Shown one piece after another: positions 9,165-18,660 of a DNA stretch of 64,000 nucleotides; positions within the stretch are counted from its first letter, which is position 1; every line of letters begins with the position of its first letter. The stretch is taken from NCBI RefSeq assembly GCF_018101125.2, contig NZ_JAELVF020000001.1:1910599-1974598 (forward strand), in the 5' to 3' direction. This stretch comes from Streptomyces tardus. Its GTDB lineage: Bacteria; Actinomycetota; Actinomycetes; Streptomycetales; Streptomycetaceae. Position numbers and translations under genes: made by a program. The notes under the pieces were generated by a model, which was not told where the DNA came from, made no database searches, and saw nothing but the letters and a program-made list of their open reading frames with translations.

Positions 9165-10457
9165 TCACAGCTGCGCGAGCACCCGCTCGGCGACCGCCCT
9201 CCCGATCGGCAGCGAGGCGGTCGCGGCGGGCGAGGGCGCGTTGAGCACATGCACGGTGTGCGGGCCCTCCTCGATGAGGAAATCGTCCACCAGCGTCCCG
9301 TCCCGCAGCACTGCCTGAGCCCGCACCCCAGCAGGAGCGGGCCGCAGATCCGCCTCGGTCACCTCGGGCAGAAGCCTGCGCACGGCCTCGGTGAACGCCC
9401 GCCGCGACAGCGAACGTCTCAACTCCCCCGCCCCGTACCGCCAGTGCCGCCGGGCGAGCTGCCACGCCCCTGGCCGGCGCAGGCTCTCCACGAGGTCGGA
9501 CGCGCTCACCGTACGCCGGTCGTAGCCCTCGCGGGCCAGCGCGGGCACGGCGTTCGGCCCGAGGTGCACCCGGCCGTCGATACCACGGGTGAGGTGCACA
9601 CCGAGAAAGGGGAACGCGGGGTCCGGCACCGGATAGACCAGCCCGCGCACCAGCTCCGCCCGCTCCTCGCGCAGGTGGTAGTACTCGCCGCGGAACGGCA
9701 CGATCCGCGCGCTCGGCTCGTCCCCGGCCAGGGCGGCGATCCGGTCGCAGCCCAGCCCCGCGCAGTTCACCAGGGCGCGGGCGCGCAGCACCGGGCCCGT
9801 ACCGTCGTCCTTCTGCCCGGGCGAAGCCGTTCGCACCGCGACCCCGACGCTCTCGCGGCGGTCGATCTCCCGCACCTCGGCCCCGTACCGGAGCCGGGCG
9901 CCGGCCGCCTCGGCCGACCGCGCCAACTCCCCCGCCACCGCGCCGAAGTCGCAGATTCCGGTGGACGCCACCTCGATCGCCGCGAGCCCGGTGATGTGCG
10001 GCTCCCGCTCGCGCATCTGCGCCGGCCCGAGCTCCCGGACCGGGATGCCGTTCTCCCGGCCGCGCTGGGCGAGCGCGTGCAGCCGGGGCAGCTCGGTGCG
10101 GTCGGTCGCCACGACGAGCTTGCCGGTGACCTCGTGCGGGATGCCGCGCTCCGCGCAGAACTCGACCATCTCCCGGGCGCCGCGCACCGCGAACCGCGCC
10201 TTGAGCGAACCGGGACGGTAGTAGACCCCGCTGTGGATCACGCCGCTGTTGCGCCCGGTCTGGTGCAGGGCGGGGCCCGCCTCCTTCTCCAGCACCGTCA
10301 CCCGCAGCCCGGGCCGCGCCCGGGTCAGGGCGTACGCCGTTGCGAGCCCGACGATGCCGGCGCCGACCACCAGCACATCCGCGTCGTACGCGGGCGAGTG
10401 CCGCCGCCCGGGGGCCCCGGCACTCGCCGGAACGCCGCTCCGTGCTTCTCCGCTCAT
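9165..10457 (-). CDS. lhgO: L-2-hydroxyglutarate oxidase (FAD-dependent, DAO fold)
   Basis: 430 aa. It oxidises L-2-hydroxyglutarate to 2-oxoglutarate. The N-terminal dinucleotide-binding motif [19 protein letters not shown] is followed by [20 protein letters not shown] (the LhgO signature), PFRGEYYHL, and the C-terminal FAD-contacting stretch [19 protein letters not shown]. Start ATG 10457 has AGGA seven bases upstream. Its coding sequence for residues about 16-52 is also present as an inverted partial copy upstream (10555-10662). Confidence 0.92.
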   Translation of the reverse strand: MSGEARSGVPASAGAPGRRHSPAYDADVLVVGAGIVGLATAYALTRARPGLRVTVLEKEAGPALHQTGRNSGVIHSGVYYRPGSLKARFAVRGAREMVEFCAERGIPHEVTGKLVVATDRTELPRLHALAQRGRENGIPVRELGPAQMREREPHITGLAAIEVASTGICDFGAVAGELARSAEAAGARLRYGAEVREIDRRESVGVAVRTASPGQKDDGTGPVLRARALVNCAGLGCDRIAALAGDEPSARIVPFRGEYYHLREERAELVRGLVYPVPDPAFPFLGVHLTRGIDGRVHLGPNAVPALAREGYDRRTVSASDLVESLRRPGAWQLARRHWRYGAGELRRSLSRRAFTEAVRRLLPEVTEADLRPAPAGVRAQAVLRDGTLVDDFLIEEGPHTVHVLNAPSPAATASLPIGRAVAERVLAQL

Positions 10458-10496
10458 CCGTCCTGCCGCCACACGTCCATCATGGCCGCCGCCACT

Positions 10497-10851
10497 GACA
10501 CCGGCCAGCAGGAGGCCGCGCAGCGGTACTACATCCAGGCGCTGCGCCTGTCCCGGGCGGCGGCACTCGCCCGCGTACGACGCGGATGTGCTGGTGGTCG
10601 GCGCCGGCATCGTCGGGCTCGCAACGGCGTACGCCCTGACCCGGGCGCGGCCCGGGCTGCGGCTGGTGGTGTCGGCGGTGGCGGAGTTGGAGTCCGGCGA
10701 TCTGGACGCGGCGTGCGCCGCGGGTGCGCGCGCGCTGGAGGTGGCGGGAAAGATCTCGTCCGCCCGGACCAGGGAGTACGTGCGCGATCTGCTCCAGCGG
10801 CTGGAGCCCTACGGCGACAACCCGCAGGTGATGGAGTTGCGCGAGCAGGCC
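10497..10851. repeat. Chimeric inverted duplication of lhgO and NsdA-like gene segments
   Basis: The 450-bp gap between two co-directional genes is built of three inverted copies. Bases 10497-10562 are the reverse complement of 11541-11606 (NsdA-like gene). Bases 10555-10662 are the reverse complement of 10302-10409 (lhgO). Bases 10654-10851 are the reverse complement of 10941-11138 (3' end of the NsdA-like gene). Neighbouring segments overlap by 8 and 9 bp of shared sequence (CGGGCGGCG-like and GGGCTGCGG). The copies appear essentially identical to their sources, so the event is recent or artefactual. No intact gene is made. Confidence 0.9.
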
Positions 10852-10913
10852 GCCCGCGGACCCGGTCCCGCGCGGGCTCGCGGTCGAGGCGGCGCGGGGC
10901 GACGCGCGCGGGG

Positions 10914-12509
10914 TCAGGCCGAGGTGGCCAGCAGCGGGCGGGCCTGCTCGCGCAACTCCATCACCTGCGGGTTGTCGCCGTAGGGCTCCAGCCGCTGGAG
11001 CAGATCGCGCACGTACTCCCTGGTCCGGGCGGACGAGATCTTTCCCGCCACCTCCAGCGCGCGCGCACCCGCGGCGCACGCCGCGTCCAGATCGCCGGAC
11101 TCCAACTCCGCCACCGCCGACACCACCAGCCGCAGCCCGTGGGAACGCACGTACTCCTCGGTCGGCCGGGAGAGCGCCTGCTGGGTGAAGCGCAGCATCT
11201 GGCGCGGCGCCTTCAGGTCGCGGTAACACTCGGCGGCGTCGGCGGCCAGCCGGTCGTAGGAGTAGAAGTCCAGCCACGGCGGGTCCTGGTCGCCGTCGCG
11301 AGCGCGCTCCAGCCAACTCTCCGCGGCCGACAGGGCGGTGCCGCAGGAAGCCGCGTCGTCCGCCCTGGCGTGGGCGCGTGCCTCCACCAGATGGAAGAAG
11401 CTCCGCACCCGGGCCGAGGCCACTCGGCGGTTGCGCTCGATCGCCGCCTGCGCCAGGTCCACGCCCTCGTCGGCGAAGCCGCGGTAGGTCGCCTGGAGCG
11501 ACATGGAGGCGAGCACGTATCCGCCCAGCGGGACGTCCGCCGCCGCCCGGGACAGGCGCAGCGCCTGGATGTAGTACCGCTGCGCGGCCTCCTGCTGGCC
11601 GGTGTCGAAGGCCATCCAGCCGGCCAGCCTGGTGAGTTCGGCGGAGGCGCCGAAGAGTCCGCGGCCGACCTCGTCGGTGTAGGCGCCGAGCAGCAGCGGG
11701 GTGGCGTCCACCCGGAGGCATTCGGGCACCATCGACGAACGCCAGTCGCCGCCGCCGTACTTGGAGTCCCAGCGCCTGGCCTCCTGCGCCGCCTCGCGGA
11801 GCTTGGCCACATCGCTGTGCCCCACCCGGAGCGTGCCGCGCTCCGTGCTCCGGCGGCGTTCGCGGCCACCGCGCGGGTAGGGCGCGTTCTCGACGTTCTG
11901 CGGCTGCGAGCCGCCGTTCTGCGCACCCCGGGGGGCGGGAACGTCCGCCTCCGGACCGTCCGCGCCCTGCGTTCTCGCGGCCTGGCCGGAGTCCTCCGCG
12001 CCCTGCTTCGGCTCCTCGCGCGCGACCGAGCTGTCGACCGGGCTGATCAACCAGCGTGAGGTCGGCGTCGCGTAGGCGCTCACCGAGAACGAGCCGGCCA
12101 GCGACTGCCACACACCGCCACTGCTGCTGCGCCGGCCGGCGAGGTCGAGACGGTAGAGGTCGGTCGCCGAACGCACGGCCTCCCCCACGTCGCGCGGGAA
12201 GCCCAGACCGATCTCCGGCGCCGGGTCGGCGTCGGCCAGACCGATCTCGTGCAGCGGCACGGGACGCCCCAGCTTGCTGCCGATGGCGGCGGCGATCAGA
12301 TGGGGAGCCGCGCCCTGCGGCACCATCCCCTTCGACACCCACCGCGCCACGGACGTCTTGTCGTAGCGGAGAGTCAGCCCGCGCTGAGCTCCCAAATCGT
12401 TGACACGCCGGGCGAGTCCGGCGTTGCTGATACCCGCAAGGACGAGGACGGCACCGAGCTTCTCGTTCGGTCCGCGCTTCTCATGCGGCCCGCGTGGCTC
12501 CCTGGACAT
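10914..12509 (-). CDS. NsdA / Orf1590-family sporulation-associated regulator with TPR-like C-terminus
   Basis: About 531 aa. The N-terminal 80 residues form an XRE-like helix-turn-helix region ([19 protein letters not shown] ... [15 protein letters not shown]). A variable linker follows (about 165-225), and then a long helical, TPR-like C-terminal part containing [20 protein letters not shown] and [13 protein letters not shown]. This layout matches the Streptomyces family that includes NsdA and the S. griseus Orf1590 sporulation protein, which are negative or modulatory regulators of development and antibiotic production. ATG 12509 with AGGGG upstream is preferred to the GTG at 12524. Family membership is clear; which paralogue this is cannot be settled by eye. 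Parts of the gene are duplicated in inverted form just downstream. Confidence 0.85.
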   Translation of the reverse strand: MSREPRGPHEKRGPNEKLGAVLVLAGISNAGLARRVNDLGAQRGLTLRYDKTSVARWVSKGMVPQGAAPHLIAAAIGSKLGRPVPLHEIGLADADPAPEIGLGFPRDVGEAVRSATDLYRLDLAGRRSSSGGVWQSLAGSFSVSAYATPTSRWLISPVDSSVAREEPKQGAEDSGQAARTQGADGPEADVPAPRGAQNGGSQPQNVENAPYPRGGRERRRSTERGTLRVGHSDVAKLREAAQEARRWDSKYGGGDWRSSMVPECLRVDATPLLLGAYTDEVGRGLFGASAELTRLAGWMAFDTGQQEAAQRYYIQALRLSRAAADVPLGGYVLASMSLQATYRGFADEGVDLAQAAIERNRRVASARVRSFFHLVEARAHARADDAASCGTALSAAESWLERARDGDQDPPWLDFYSYDRLAADAAECYRDLKAPRQMLRFTQQALSRPTEEYVRSHGLRLVVSAVAELESGDLDAACAAGARALEVAGKISSARTREYVRDLLQRLEPYGDNPQVMELREQARPLLATSA

Positions 12510-12524
12510 GCGCACCCCTGACAC

Positions 12525-13440
12525 ACACCGACGGCCGCCCCGCAGCGTCCTTTGGAAAATGCTCGGGGCATTCGTGAACTCAGCGTAGTTCGCCGGATCC
12601 CGACCGTTAAGGGGCCGGTCGTCGGTTGGCGGGATTCATGCCCGTACGCATGTGCGGAGCGGAGGTGCCTGCGGTGCGCCCCGCGCGTCACGCTCATATC
12701 GCTTGCGCCGTACGGGAGTTGGCTGCTCGGCGACGGTTTCCGGCCTGCTCGCCGACCGCGGGTGCGGCGGGGTGTGCGCCCCCGGCACCGGCGTGCAGCC
12801 GTGTGCACCGGCGCTGGACAGATGTGCACCCAGCGTGTGGCCGTGCGCCTGCCTGTGCGCTCTGTTTCGGCTGGACAGGAGCGGCTTCGATGGATTGTGC
12901 GTGGGTCAGCCCGTCGCGTGGCACGTCGGGCTGGGGGAAATGCCACTGCCCCACATCCCCGCGGGCAGTGGACAGGGTCCGGGAGGTGGCTGTGCCTCCC
13001 GGACTTTGCAGGGGCCCCACGCGGACGACCACGAGTCGGAGTGCCGCCGCAGCTCGTCCTGCGTACCGTCACCGCAGGTCAGCCGAGTGCCCGGCGGGGC
13101 AGTCGCGGAGCGGCCACCGACCTGCGGCCGTCGCCGGGCGCCGCGTGCGGCGCCCGCTCCGAGGGGCGCGCCGAGTCGTACGGGGCGGGGGGCGGCTCGG
13201 CCTGCCCCGCGGTGCGCACCACACAGAGCCCGGTCCGCGTACGGACGTGAAGACGCCCTGTACCGTCCTTACGCGGACCGTTCAACTCCCGTCGCGGCGG
13301 GGGCGGAAGGCCGTGCCGAGCGCCTCTTCGTCACCCTGCGTCGCAGTGGCCGCGACCGTCTCGGTCGTCTCCCCTGCGAGTCGAACTTGTCCAGGCAACT
13401 TGGCTGGATATCACTGTTTGATAGTGGGTCACATTCCGGT
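12525..13440. other. Roughly 900 bp without a supported gene
   Basis: Upstream region of the NsdA-like gene. Open frames on both strands are rich in Arg, Cys and Pro with no domain pattern, which is usual for non-coding high-GC DNA. Local GC falls near 12540-12600, where the NsdA-like promoter probably lies. Confidence 0.4.
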
Positions 13441-13690
13441 CATGTCGCGCTCTCCGTCCCACGCGAGCCGGCCGCCGACCGATTCGGAGCTGCGGGAGAG
13501 CCGGAACAGGAGCGTCCGCCCCGGGGCCCGCGACCACGCACTCCGCGAGGAGGCCCACGACCGGCACGGACCGCCTGCGCGTCCCCGCAGCCCGGGGTTC
13601 GCACGTGTCGCCGAACGAATCGCGCAGGTGGCGGCGTTGGCGTCGCGGCTGAACCTACTGCCCCGTCGACGCGACCGCCGGACGGACTGA
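13441..13690 (+). CDS. Possible small basic protein, unknown
   Basis: 82 codons from ATG 13441, rich in Arg/Ser/Pro, ending in an amphipathic helix-like stretch (VAERIAQVAALASRLNLLP). Third-position GC is high. An AT-richer block with possible promoter character (CTGTTTGATAGTGGGTCAC) lies directly upstream. No family recognised. It may be a real small gene or chance; the ribosome site is weak. Confidence 0.3.
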
Positions 13691-13703
13691 GCTGCCGGCG
13701 AGC

Positions 13704-13757
13704 GGCAGGCGGCAGGCGGCAGGCGGCAGGCGGCAGGCGGCAGGCGGCAGGCGGCAG
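13704..13757. repeat. 7-bp microsatellite GGCAGGC x 7.7
   Basis: Perfect head-to-tail copies of GGCAGGC. The unit length is not a multiple of three, so copy-number change would alter any reading frame. It lies about 220 bp upstream of the membrane protein gene at 13979, in a 288-bp non-coding gap. Confidence 0.95.
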
Positions 13758-13978
13758 CGGATTCGGTGACCCCGAAGCCGTCCTTCGCCACCGGCCACGG
13801 GCGGGCATCGGCTTCGGCGAGCGGCGCGCCGGGAGGGCGGGACGCGCTGCGGACCCCGGCCGCGCGGTGAACACGCGGGCGCCGAGAGGGAAGTGGAAGC
13901 GGGCGTTCCCCGACCAGGGGCGCGTGCAACGATGGTTGGCCGCTTGGATGACGACGAGTTGATTGAGTCGGTGCGCCA

Positions 13979-14953
13979 ATGAGTTTCCAGCAACCGCCGC
14001 CGAACGGCCCGTACGGCGGTCCGCCGCAGGGCCCGCCGCCCGGCCAACCGGGTCAGCCCGGCCAGCCCGGGTACGGCGGACAGCCCGGCCAGCCGGGGTA
14101 CGGGCAGCAACCGCCGCCCGCGCAGGGGCAGTTCGGCGGGCCGCCGCAGGGCGCTCCGTACGGCGGGCAGCCTCCCGGGCCGTACACCGGCCGGCCCGGC
14201 GCGTACGGACAGCCGGGCCAGCCGGGCCAGCCGGGCCAGCCCGGCGCGTACGGCGCGTACGGACAGCCAGGGCAGGTGCCGCCGCCACCGCCGGGCAGCG
14301 GCGGCAAGGGCAGGACGATCGGCATCGTCGCCGCTGTGGTGCTGGCGCTCGCGCTCGTCGCCGGCGGTGTCTTCCTCGTCGTCAGCAGCGACGAGGGCGG
14401 TGACGGCGACACCGCCAAGGGCGGCAGCAGCAGCGCAGGCGGCGAGCAGGACGGCGGCTCCGACGACAAGGACGGGGCCGACCAGGGCGGCGATCCGCTC
14501 TCGTACGGCCTGACCAAGCCGGGATCCCTGCTGGACGGCCGGTACAAGCACTCCGACACCCCGCGCCAGGACGGCGGCCCGACCAGCCCGCAGCTCGCCG
14601 ACGACGGCAAGACCGTCGCCGCGACCTACGAGGACTCGGACGACATCGAGCTCGGGTTCGTCGGCGTCGAGGGCAGGATCAAGGACGTCGAGGGCAGCGT
14701 CGACACCCTCGCCGCGTCGCTGGCGGAGTACGGCGCCGCCGCCGAGCAGTCCCCGGACGGCTTCGACGGCGACTCCATGAAGTGCGGTCGGGGCGGCGAC
14801 TCCGACAGCACGGCGACCTACTACGTCTGGGGCGACGCCGGCACGCTCGTACTGGTCGTGTGGGAGGACAGGAACGGCTCGGAGGCGCCCTCGGTGGAGG
14901 AGTTCGCCGACACCACGGTGAAGGTGCGCCAGGAGATCCGGGTCAAGAAGTGA
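13979..14953 (+). CDS. Membrane-anchored protein with Pro/Gly/Gln-rich cytoplasmic N-terminus
   Basis: 324 aa. Residues 1-110 are low-complexity repeats of the GQPGQPGYG / PPQGPP type. One transmembrane helix follows a basic GKGR stop (about residues 112-134, IVAAVVLALALVAGGVFLVV). After an acidic Ser/Gly linker (about 135-175) there is a soluble exterior domain of about 150 residues, with SYGLTKPGSLLDGRYKHS, VAATYEDSDDIELGFVGVEG and ATYYVWGDAGTLVLVVWEDR. This is a common Streptomyces arrangement (DUF2510-like or Pro-rich plus one helix plus exterior domain), but the exterior domain is of unknown function. The start overlaps the AATG at 13979 and the ribosome site is poor. Confidence 0.82.
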   Translation: MSFQQPPPNGPYGGPPQGPPPGQPGQPGQPGYGGQPGQPGYGQQPPPAQGQFGGPPQGAPYGGQPPGPYTGRPGAYGQPGQPGQPGQPGAYGAYGQPGQVPPPPPGSGGKGRTIGIVAAVVLALALVAGGVFLVVSSDEGGDGDTAKGGSSSAGGEQDGGSDDKDGADQGGDPLSYGLTKPGSLLDGRYKHSDTPRQDGGPTSPQLADDGKTVAATYEDSDDIELGFVGVEGRIKDVEGSVDTLAASLAEYGAAAEQSPDGFDGDSMKCGRGGDSDSTATYYVWGDAGTLVLVVWEDRNGSEAPSVEEFADTTVKVRQEIRVKK

Positions 14954-15029
14954 CCCCGCGCGGCGGGCAGGTTCGCCGGGCCCGCCGGCCGCGCGCCCGC
15001 CTGCCCGCCTGCCCGCCGGCCGCGCGGGG
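14954..15029 (+). terminator. Probable intrinsic terminator hairpin
   Basis: CCCCGCGCGGCGGGCAGG (14954-14971) pairs with CCTGCCCGCC..CGCGCGGGG (15008-15029) apart from a 4-base bulge. It begins at the stop codon of the membrane protein gene. Confidence 0.5.
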
Positions 15030-15074
15030 AAAACGGGCTGCCGGGCCTACGGGGGCTCGGGTAGCGTGCGGCCC

Positions 15075-15140
15075 ATGTCGAGTCCCGAGTCGGACAGAGC
15101 GGGGGCTTTCGGTCACGCCGTCAGCCCCCTGTACTGCTGA
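15075..15140 (+). CDS. Possible leaderless 21-aa leader peptide ahead of the MFS exporter
   Basis: ATG 15075 to TGA 15140 encodes 21 residues ending AVSPLYC. A TAGCGT hexamer ends 8 bases before the ATG, the spacing seen for leaderless Streptomyces transcripts whose -10 box directly precedes the start codon. The next gene, 300 bp downstream on the same strand, is a chloramphenicol-type exporter, a class sometimes controlled by ribosome-mediated attenuation. The rest of 14954-15439 holds GC-rich inverted segments and no other gene. Speculative. Confidence 0.3.
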   Translation: MSSPESDRAGAFGHAVSPLYC

Positions 15141-15439
15141 GCCCCGAGCCCCCCGGACCGAGCCGCCGGACCGAGCCGCAACGCCCGCGCTCCGCACGGC
15201 CGTTGAGCCCGGGACACCGCCGAGCGGCGCGCGCCACCGGCCCCACGGGCCCGTGCCCGCGCCCCCGCGGCGCGTGCGCGCGCGCCGCCTCAGCACCGGA
15301 GCCGCCCGAGCCGCCCGAGCACCCGCGCCGCGTGGGCGCGCAGGTCGACGGGCGCCCGACTCCGTGCACACGGGCTGACCGCGGTGACGAGAAGACCCCC
15401 TTTCCGTCTTCCCGTGTCTCGTACACCTCGGAGCACTCG

Positions 15440-16618
15440 ATGCCGCTTCCGCTCTACCTGCTCGCCATGGCCGTATTCGCCATGGGCACCTCGGAGTTCA
15501 TGCTCGCCGGTCTGCTGCCGGACATCGCCGCCGATCTCGGCACCACCGTCGGCAGCGCCGGCGGGCTCACCTCCGCCTTCGCGGTCGGCATGATCGTCGG
15601 CGCACCGCTGGTGGCCGCACTCGCCCGCAACTGGCCGCGCAGAGCCTGCCTGTTCGGCTTCACCGTCGCCTTCGCCGCCGCGCACGTGGTGGGTGCGCTC
15701 ACCTCCGACTTCGCCGTGCTGCTCGCCACCCGGGTGGTCGCCGCACTGGCGAACGCCGGGTTCCTCGCGGTCGCGCTCACCACCGCCACCGCCCTGGTCG
15801 CACCCGACCGCAAGGGCAGGGCGCTCGCGGTGCTGCTCTCCGGTACGACCGCGGCGACCGTCGCCGGTGTGCCCGGCGGAGCGCTGCTGGGCACCTGGCT
15901 CGACTGGCGGGCGCCGTTCTGGGCGGTCGCCCTGCTCTGCCTCCCCGCGGCACTCGGCATCCTGCGGGGTGTCCCGGCCACAGGTGCGTACGAACGCGGC
16001 GGCCACCGGCCCGAGTTGGGCACGGAGCTGGCGGTGCTGCGCCAGGGCCGGCCCGTACTGGTGATGCTGCTCGGCGCGGTGGTGAACGCGGCGACGTTCG
16101 GCAGCTTCACCTTCCTCGCCCCCGTCGTGACCGACACCGCGGACCTGGGTGAACCGTGGGTCCCGGTCGTCCTGGTGCTCTTCGGCGCCGGTTCCTTCCT
16201 CGGCGTCCACGTCGCCGGGCGGTACTCCGACCGACGGCCGTGGCAGCTCTTCGCCGTCGCCGGTCCGCTCCTGGTGATCGGCTGGTCGGCCCTGGCGGTG
16301 CTCGCGGACCGCCCCGCCGCACTCTGCGTCCTGGTCCTCGCGCTCGGCGCACTCTCCTTCGCGCTCGGCAGTACGTTGATCGCCCGGGTCCTCCACGAGG
16401 CCGCGGACGCGCCCACCATGGCCGGCTCCTACGCGACCGTGGCGCTCAACGCGGGCGCCGCCGCGGGCCCCCTCCTCGCCGCCGCGACGCTCCGCACGGA
16501 GGCCGGGAGCCTGGGGCCGATGTGGCTGAGCGCCGCGCTGGTGGCGCTCGCGTCGGTCATCGCTCTCGCCCTCCGTCCGCTGCTCACCGCCGAGCGCACG
16601 CCCGCAGCCCCGCGCTGA
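15440..16618 (+). CDS. MFS drug exporter of the Cmx/CmlR chloramphenicol efflux type
   Basis: 392 aa and twelve hydrophobic segments. The N-terminus MPLPLYLLAMAVFAMGTSEFM with LLPDIAADL matches the Cmx/CmlR/AraJ branch of DHA1 exporters. The loop 2-3 MFS motif appears as ALARNWPRRACL, and antiporter motif C as GTTAATVAGVPGGALLG. ATG 15440 has GGAG about 7 bases upstream; longer in-frame starts run into low-complexity sequence. The likely role is proton-driven efflux of phenicols or related compounds. Exact substrate unknown. Confidence 0.88.
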   Translation: MPLPLYLLAMAVFAMGTSEFMLAGLLPDIAADLGTTVGSAGGLTSAFAVGMIVGAPLVAALARNWPRRACLFGFTVAFAAAHVVGALTSDFAVLLATRVVAALANAGFLAVALTTATALVAPDRKGRALAVLLSGTTAATVAGVPGGALLGTWLDWRAPFWAVALLCLPAALGILRGVPATGAYERGGHRPELGTELAVLRQGRPVLVMLLGAVVNAATFGSFTFLAPVVTDTADLGEPWVPVVLVLFGAGSFLGVHVAGRYSDRRPWQLFAVAGPLLVIGWSALAVLADRPAALCVLVLALGALSFALGSTLIARVLHEAADAPTMAGSYATVALNAGAAAGPLLAAATLRTEAGSLGPMWLSAALVALASVIALALRPLLTAERTPAAPR

Positions 16619-16688
16619 ACCCGCCCGCGACCGGCGGGAGTCGACCACCGACCGGCCCCCGCCGGTACCCGCGTCCGCACGGGCGGGT
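16619..16688 (+). terminator. Nested hairpin after the MFS gene
   Basis: Outer stem ACCCGCCCG (16619-16627) with CGGGCGGGT (16680-16688). Inner stem CCGGCGGG (16631-16638) with CCCGCCGG (16658-16665). Directly follows the stop codon. Confidence 0.5.
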
Positions 16689-16866
16689 GGGAACGTACGC
16701 GCAGGTTTGGCGACGGATCGTCATACCTGCGGGCGAATCAGGCCTGCGCGGCGATTGTCGGTGCGGGCGACGGGCAGCTTGGTGGCGCGACGTCGCACCG
16801 CCCGCGGGGAGCCGGCCGAAGGGCCAACCTCCCCGCGGATCAGCCGAGTTGTTCTGGAGGACCCCT

Positions 16867-17184
16867 ATGGCACGTACCCGTACCGCCCGTGTGATCGCCG
16901 CGGTCGCCGCAGTACCGCTGGCCGCGGCGATGTTCACAGGAGTGGCGCACGCCGACAACGGCGCCATCGCGGCGGACGACTCCCGGGCCACCGTCGTCAG
17001 CACGTCCGGCAGCGGATTCGGTGACGACAGCGCGGGCAACGCCATCACCAACCAGCAGCTCGCCACCGCTCCCGGTTCGAGCAACACCGCCAACAATCAG
17101 GCCAACAGCGCCAATGTGATCGGCTCGGGGGTCACGGTCATCGACCAGGACAACACCACCATCGTTTTCAGTCCGCTCTGGTGA
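16867..17184 (+). CDS. Small secreted protein, unknown function
   Basis: 105 aa with a Sec signal peptide cleaved after GVAHA (about residue 30). The mature part is Asn/Ser/Gly/Thr rich (GNAITNQQL, SNTANNQANSANVIGSG) and ends in the beta-prone VTVIDQDNTTIVF. GGAGGA stands 8 bases before the ATG. The composition recalls small cell-surface proteins of Streptomyces aerial growth (chaplin/rodlin-like size), but the chaplin Cys/Gly motifs are absent, so I do not assign it. A strong terminator follows. Confidence 0.8.
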   Translation: MARTRTARVIAAVAAVPLAAAMFTGVAHADNGAIAADDSRATVVSTSGSGFGDDSAGNAITNQQLATAPGSSNTANNQANSANVIGSGVTVIDQDNTTIVFSPLW

Positions 17185-17233
17185 GTCGAGCGGCGTCCGC
17201 CCTCGGGGCGGCGGACGCCGGGGAAGGGTCACG

Positions 17234-17269
17234 CCGGGTGGCCGCGTCCAGCAGGACGCGGCCACCCGG
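17234..17269 (+). terminator. Strong terminator, 16-bp perfect stem
   Basis: CCGGGTGGCCGCGTCC (17234-17249), loop AGCA, perfect complement 17254-17269. It lies 50 bp after the secreted-protein stop. The remainder of 17270-17711 shows no supported gene and holds the sigma-factor promoter region. Confidence 0.85.
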
Positions 17270-17711
17270 TCGCGTTCCCGTCCCGGCCGGCGCCCTCCCG
17301 TACCCCCGAGGCGTCCCGCCTCGCCGAAGGCCGCCTCGCACGTCAACCGCCCCTGCCCGTCACCCGTCGCGTCGGTTCGGTCGCAGTCGGCAGCCGACGT
17401 CCGGTACGCTCCCCGACGGTCCGCCGACCCGGCCGCGACGACCCCGGCAAAGCCGATCGCCGGACCCTGCGCGTACGCCGTCCACAGACCCCGTACGCCC
17501 CTCCCGTCACGGCTGCCCCAACCGGCGCGGGACACCGGGGCTGCCTGCCCGGCCGGCAACCCTGATACGCCCCTGACGAGCCCTGACTTCGGTATTGGTG
17601 CTCCTCCCCCTGAGGGAGGTGGGAGGGGTACGCGTCGTACAACCTGAGGCGGAGACCGTTCGGGACTTCCGGGCGATCCCCTGGTGGGGAGCCCGCTTCT
17701 AGGTTGAGTGC

Positions 17712-18278
17712 ATGACCACGCCTGGGACTTCCGCCACCGTGACGCCCCTCGTGACGCCGCTGACGTTCACCACGTATGTGCAGGCGCGCGGACCGGTGCT
17801 GCTGCGTACCGCGCGTTCGCTCACCGCAAATCCGAGCGATGCCGAGGACCTTCTCCAGACGGCGCTGACCAAGACCTACCTCGCCTGGGAGCGCATCGAG
17901 GACCACCGCGCCCTGGACGGCTACGTGCGCCGCGCCCTGCTCAACACCCGTACCTCGCAGTGGCGCAAGCGCCGCGTCGAGGAGTACGTGTGCGACGAGC
18001 TTCCCGAACCCGAGCCGCAGCCCGGCCCCGACCCCGCCGAGCAGCAGGCCGTGCGCGACGCCCTGTGGCGCGCGGTGCTGAAGCTGCCCGCGCGGCAGCG
18101 GGCGATGGTGGTACTGCGGTACTACGAGGACCTGAGCGAGGCGCAGACCGCCGAGGTGCTGGGTGTCTCGATCGGCACGGTCAAGAGCGCCGTCTCGCGC
18201 GCGCTGGCCAAGCTCCGCAACGACGCCCAGCTGGACGCCGCCACCACCACGGCCCCCGAGACCGTCGAAGCCGCCTGA
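17712..18278 (+). CDS. SigE-family (ECF, sigma-70 subgroup) RNA polymerase sigma factor
   Basis: 188 aa. The region 2 helix is FTTYVQARGPVLLRTARSL with SDAEDLLQTALTKTYLAWERI (core binding and -10 recognition). Region 4 has LPARQRAMVVLRYYEDLSEAQ and TAEVLGVSIGTVKSAVSRALAKL, a helix-turn-helix for -35 recognition. A short acidic/Pro linker (PEPEPQPGPDPAE) joins them, and a Thr/Ala tail follows. No anti-sigma gene lies next to it. NarL-like two-component genes elsewhere in the window are not adjacent. Confidence 0.93.
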   Translation: MTTPGTSATVTPLVTPLTFTTYVQARGPVLLRTARSLTANPSDAEDLLQTALTKTYLAWERIEDHRALDGYVRRALLNTRTSQWRKRRVEEYVCDELPEPEPQPGPDPAEQQAVRDALWRAVLKLPARQRAMVVLRYYEDLSEAQTAEVLGVSIGTVKSAVSRALAKLRNDAQLDAATTTAPETVEAA

Positions 18279-18660
18279 GGCCCCTCGGCCCGCGACGCCC
18301 GGAAGCGCCCCGCGCCTCCCCTCGGTCCGCGCTCCCGGAAGCCCCGGCAGTACGCGCCGGCGCCACGGCACGGCTGCGCGCGAGGCACCGCCGGGGCGCG
18401 CACGGTTGCGGCACTGCTGCCGCACTGCCGCGGTACTCCTGCACGCACGGCGGGGCTGTGCGGCGCACGGCACGGGGCCGCCGAGGGTGCGCACCGGCCT
18501 CCGGTTGTGCCCGACCACGTGACACTTCGCCTGGTCGGTGGCAGGCTGCCCGCCACGGGCAGCGTGTCGTGCGGGCATCGCGGCGAGTCGCCGGGCCGCT
18601 CGTGACGGGCGCTGCGCCGGTGAGTGCGCGCGACTCGACAGAACGCCCGGGAGGCCCCAC
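18279..18660. other. 382-bp upstream region of the disrupted acyl-CoA synthetase gene
   Basis: No supported gene. The last 20 bases include CCCGGGAGGCCCC, the original ribosome site of the synthetase. A matching CCCGGGAGGTCCC precedes the second copy at 24587, so the duplicated segment includes the ribosome site. Confidence 0.5.

Noticed and set aside
12626..13962. Long plus-strand open frames between the NsdA-like gene and the membrane protein
   Set aside because: Cys/Arg/Pro-rich composition, no ribosome sites, and the frames run through a 7-bp microsatellite.
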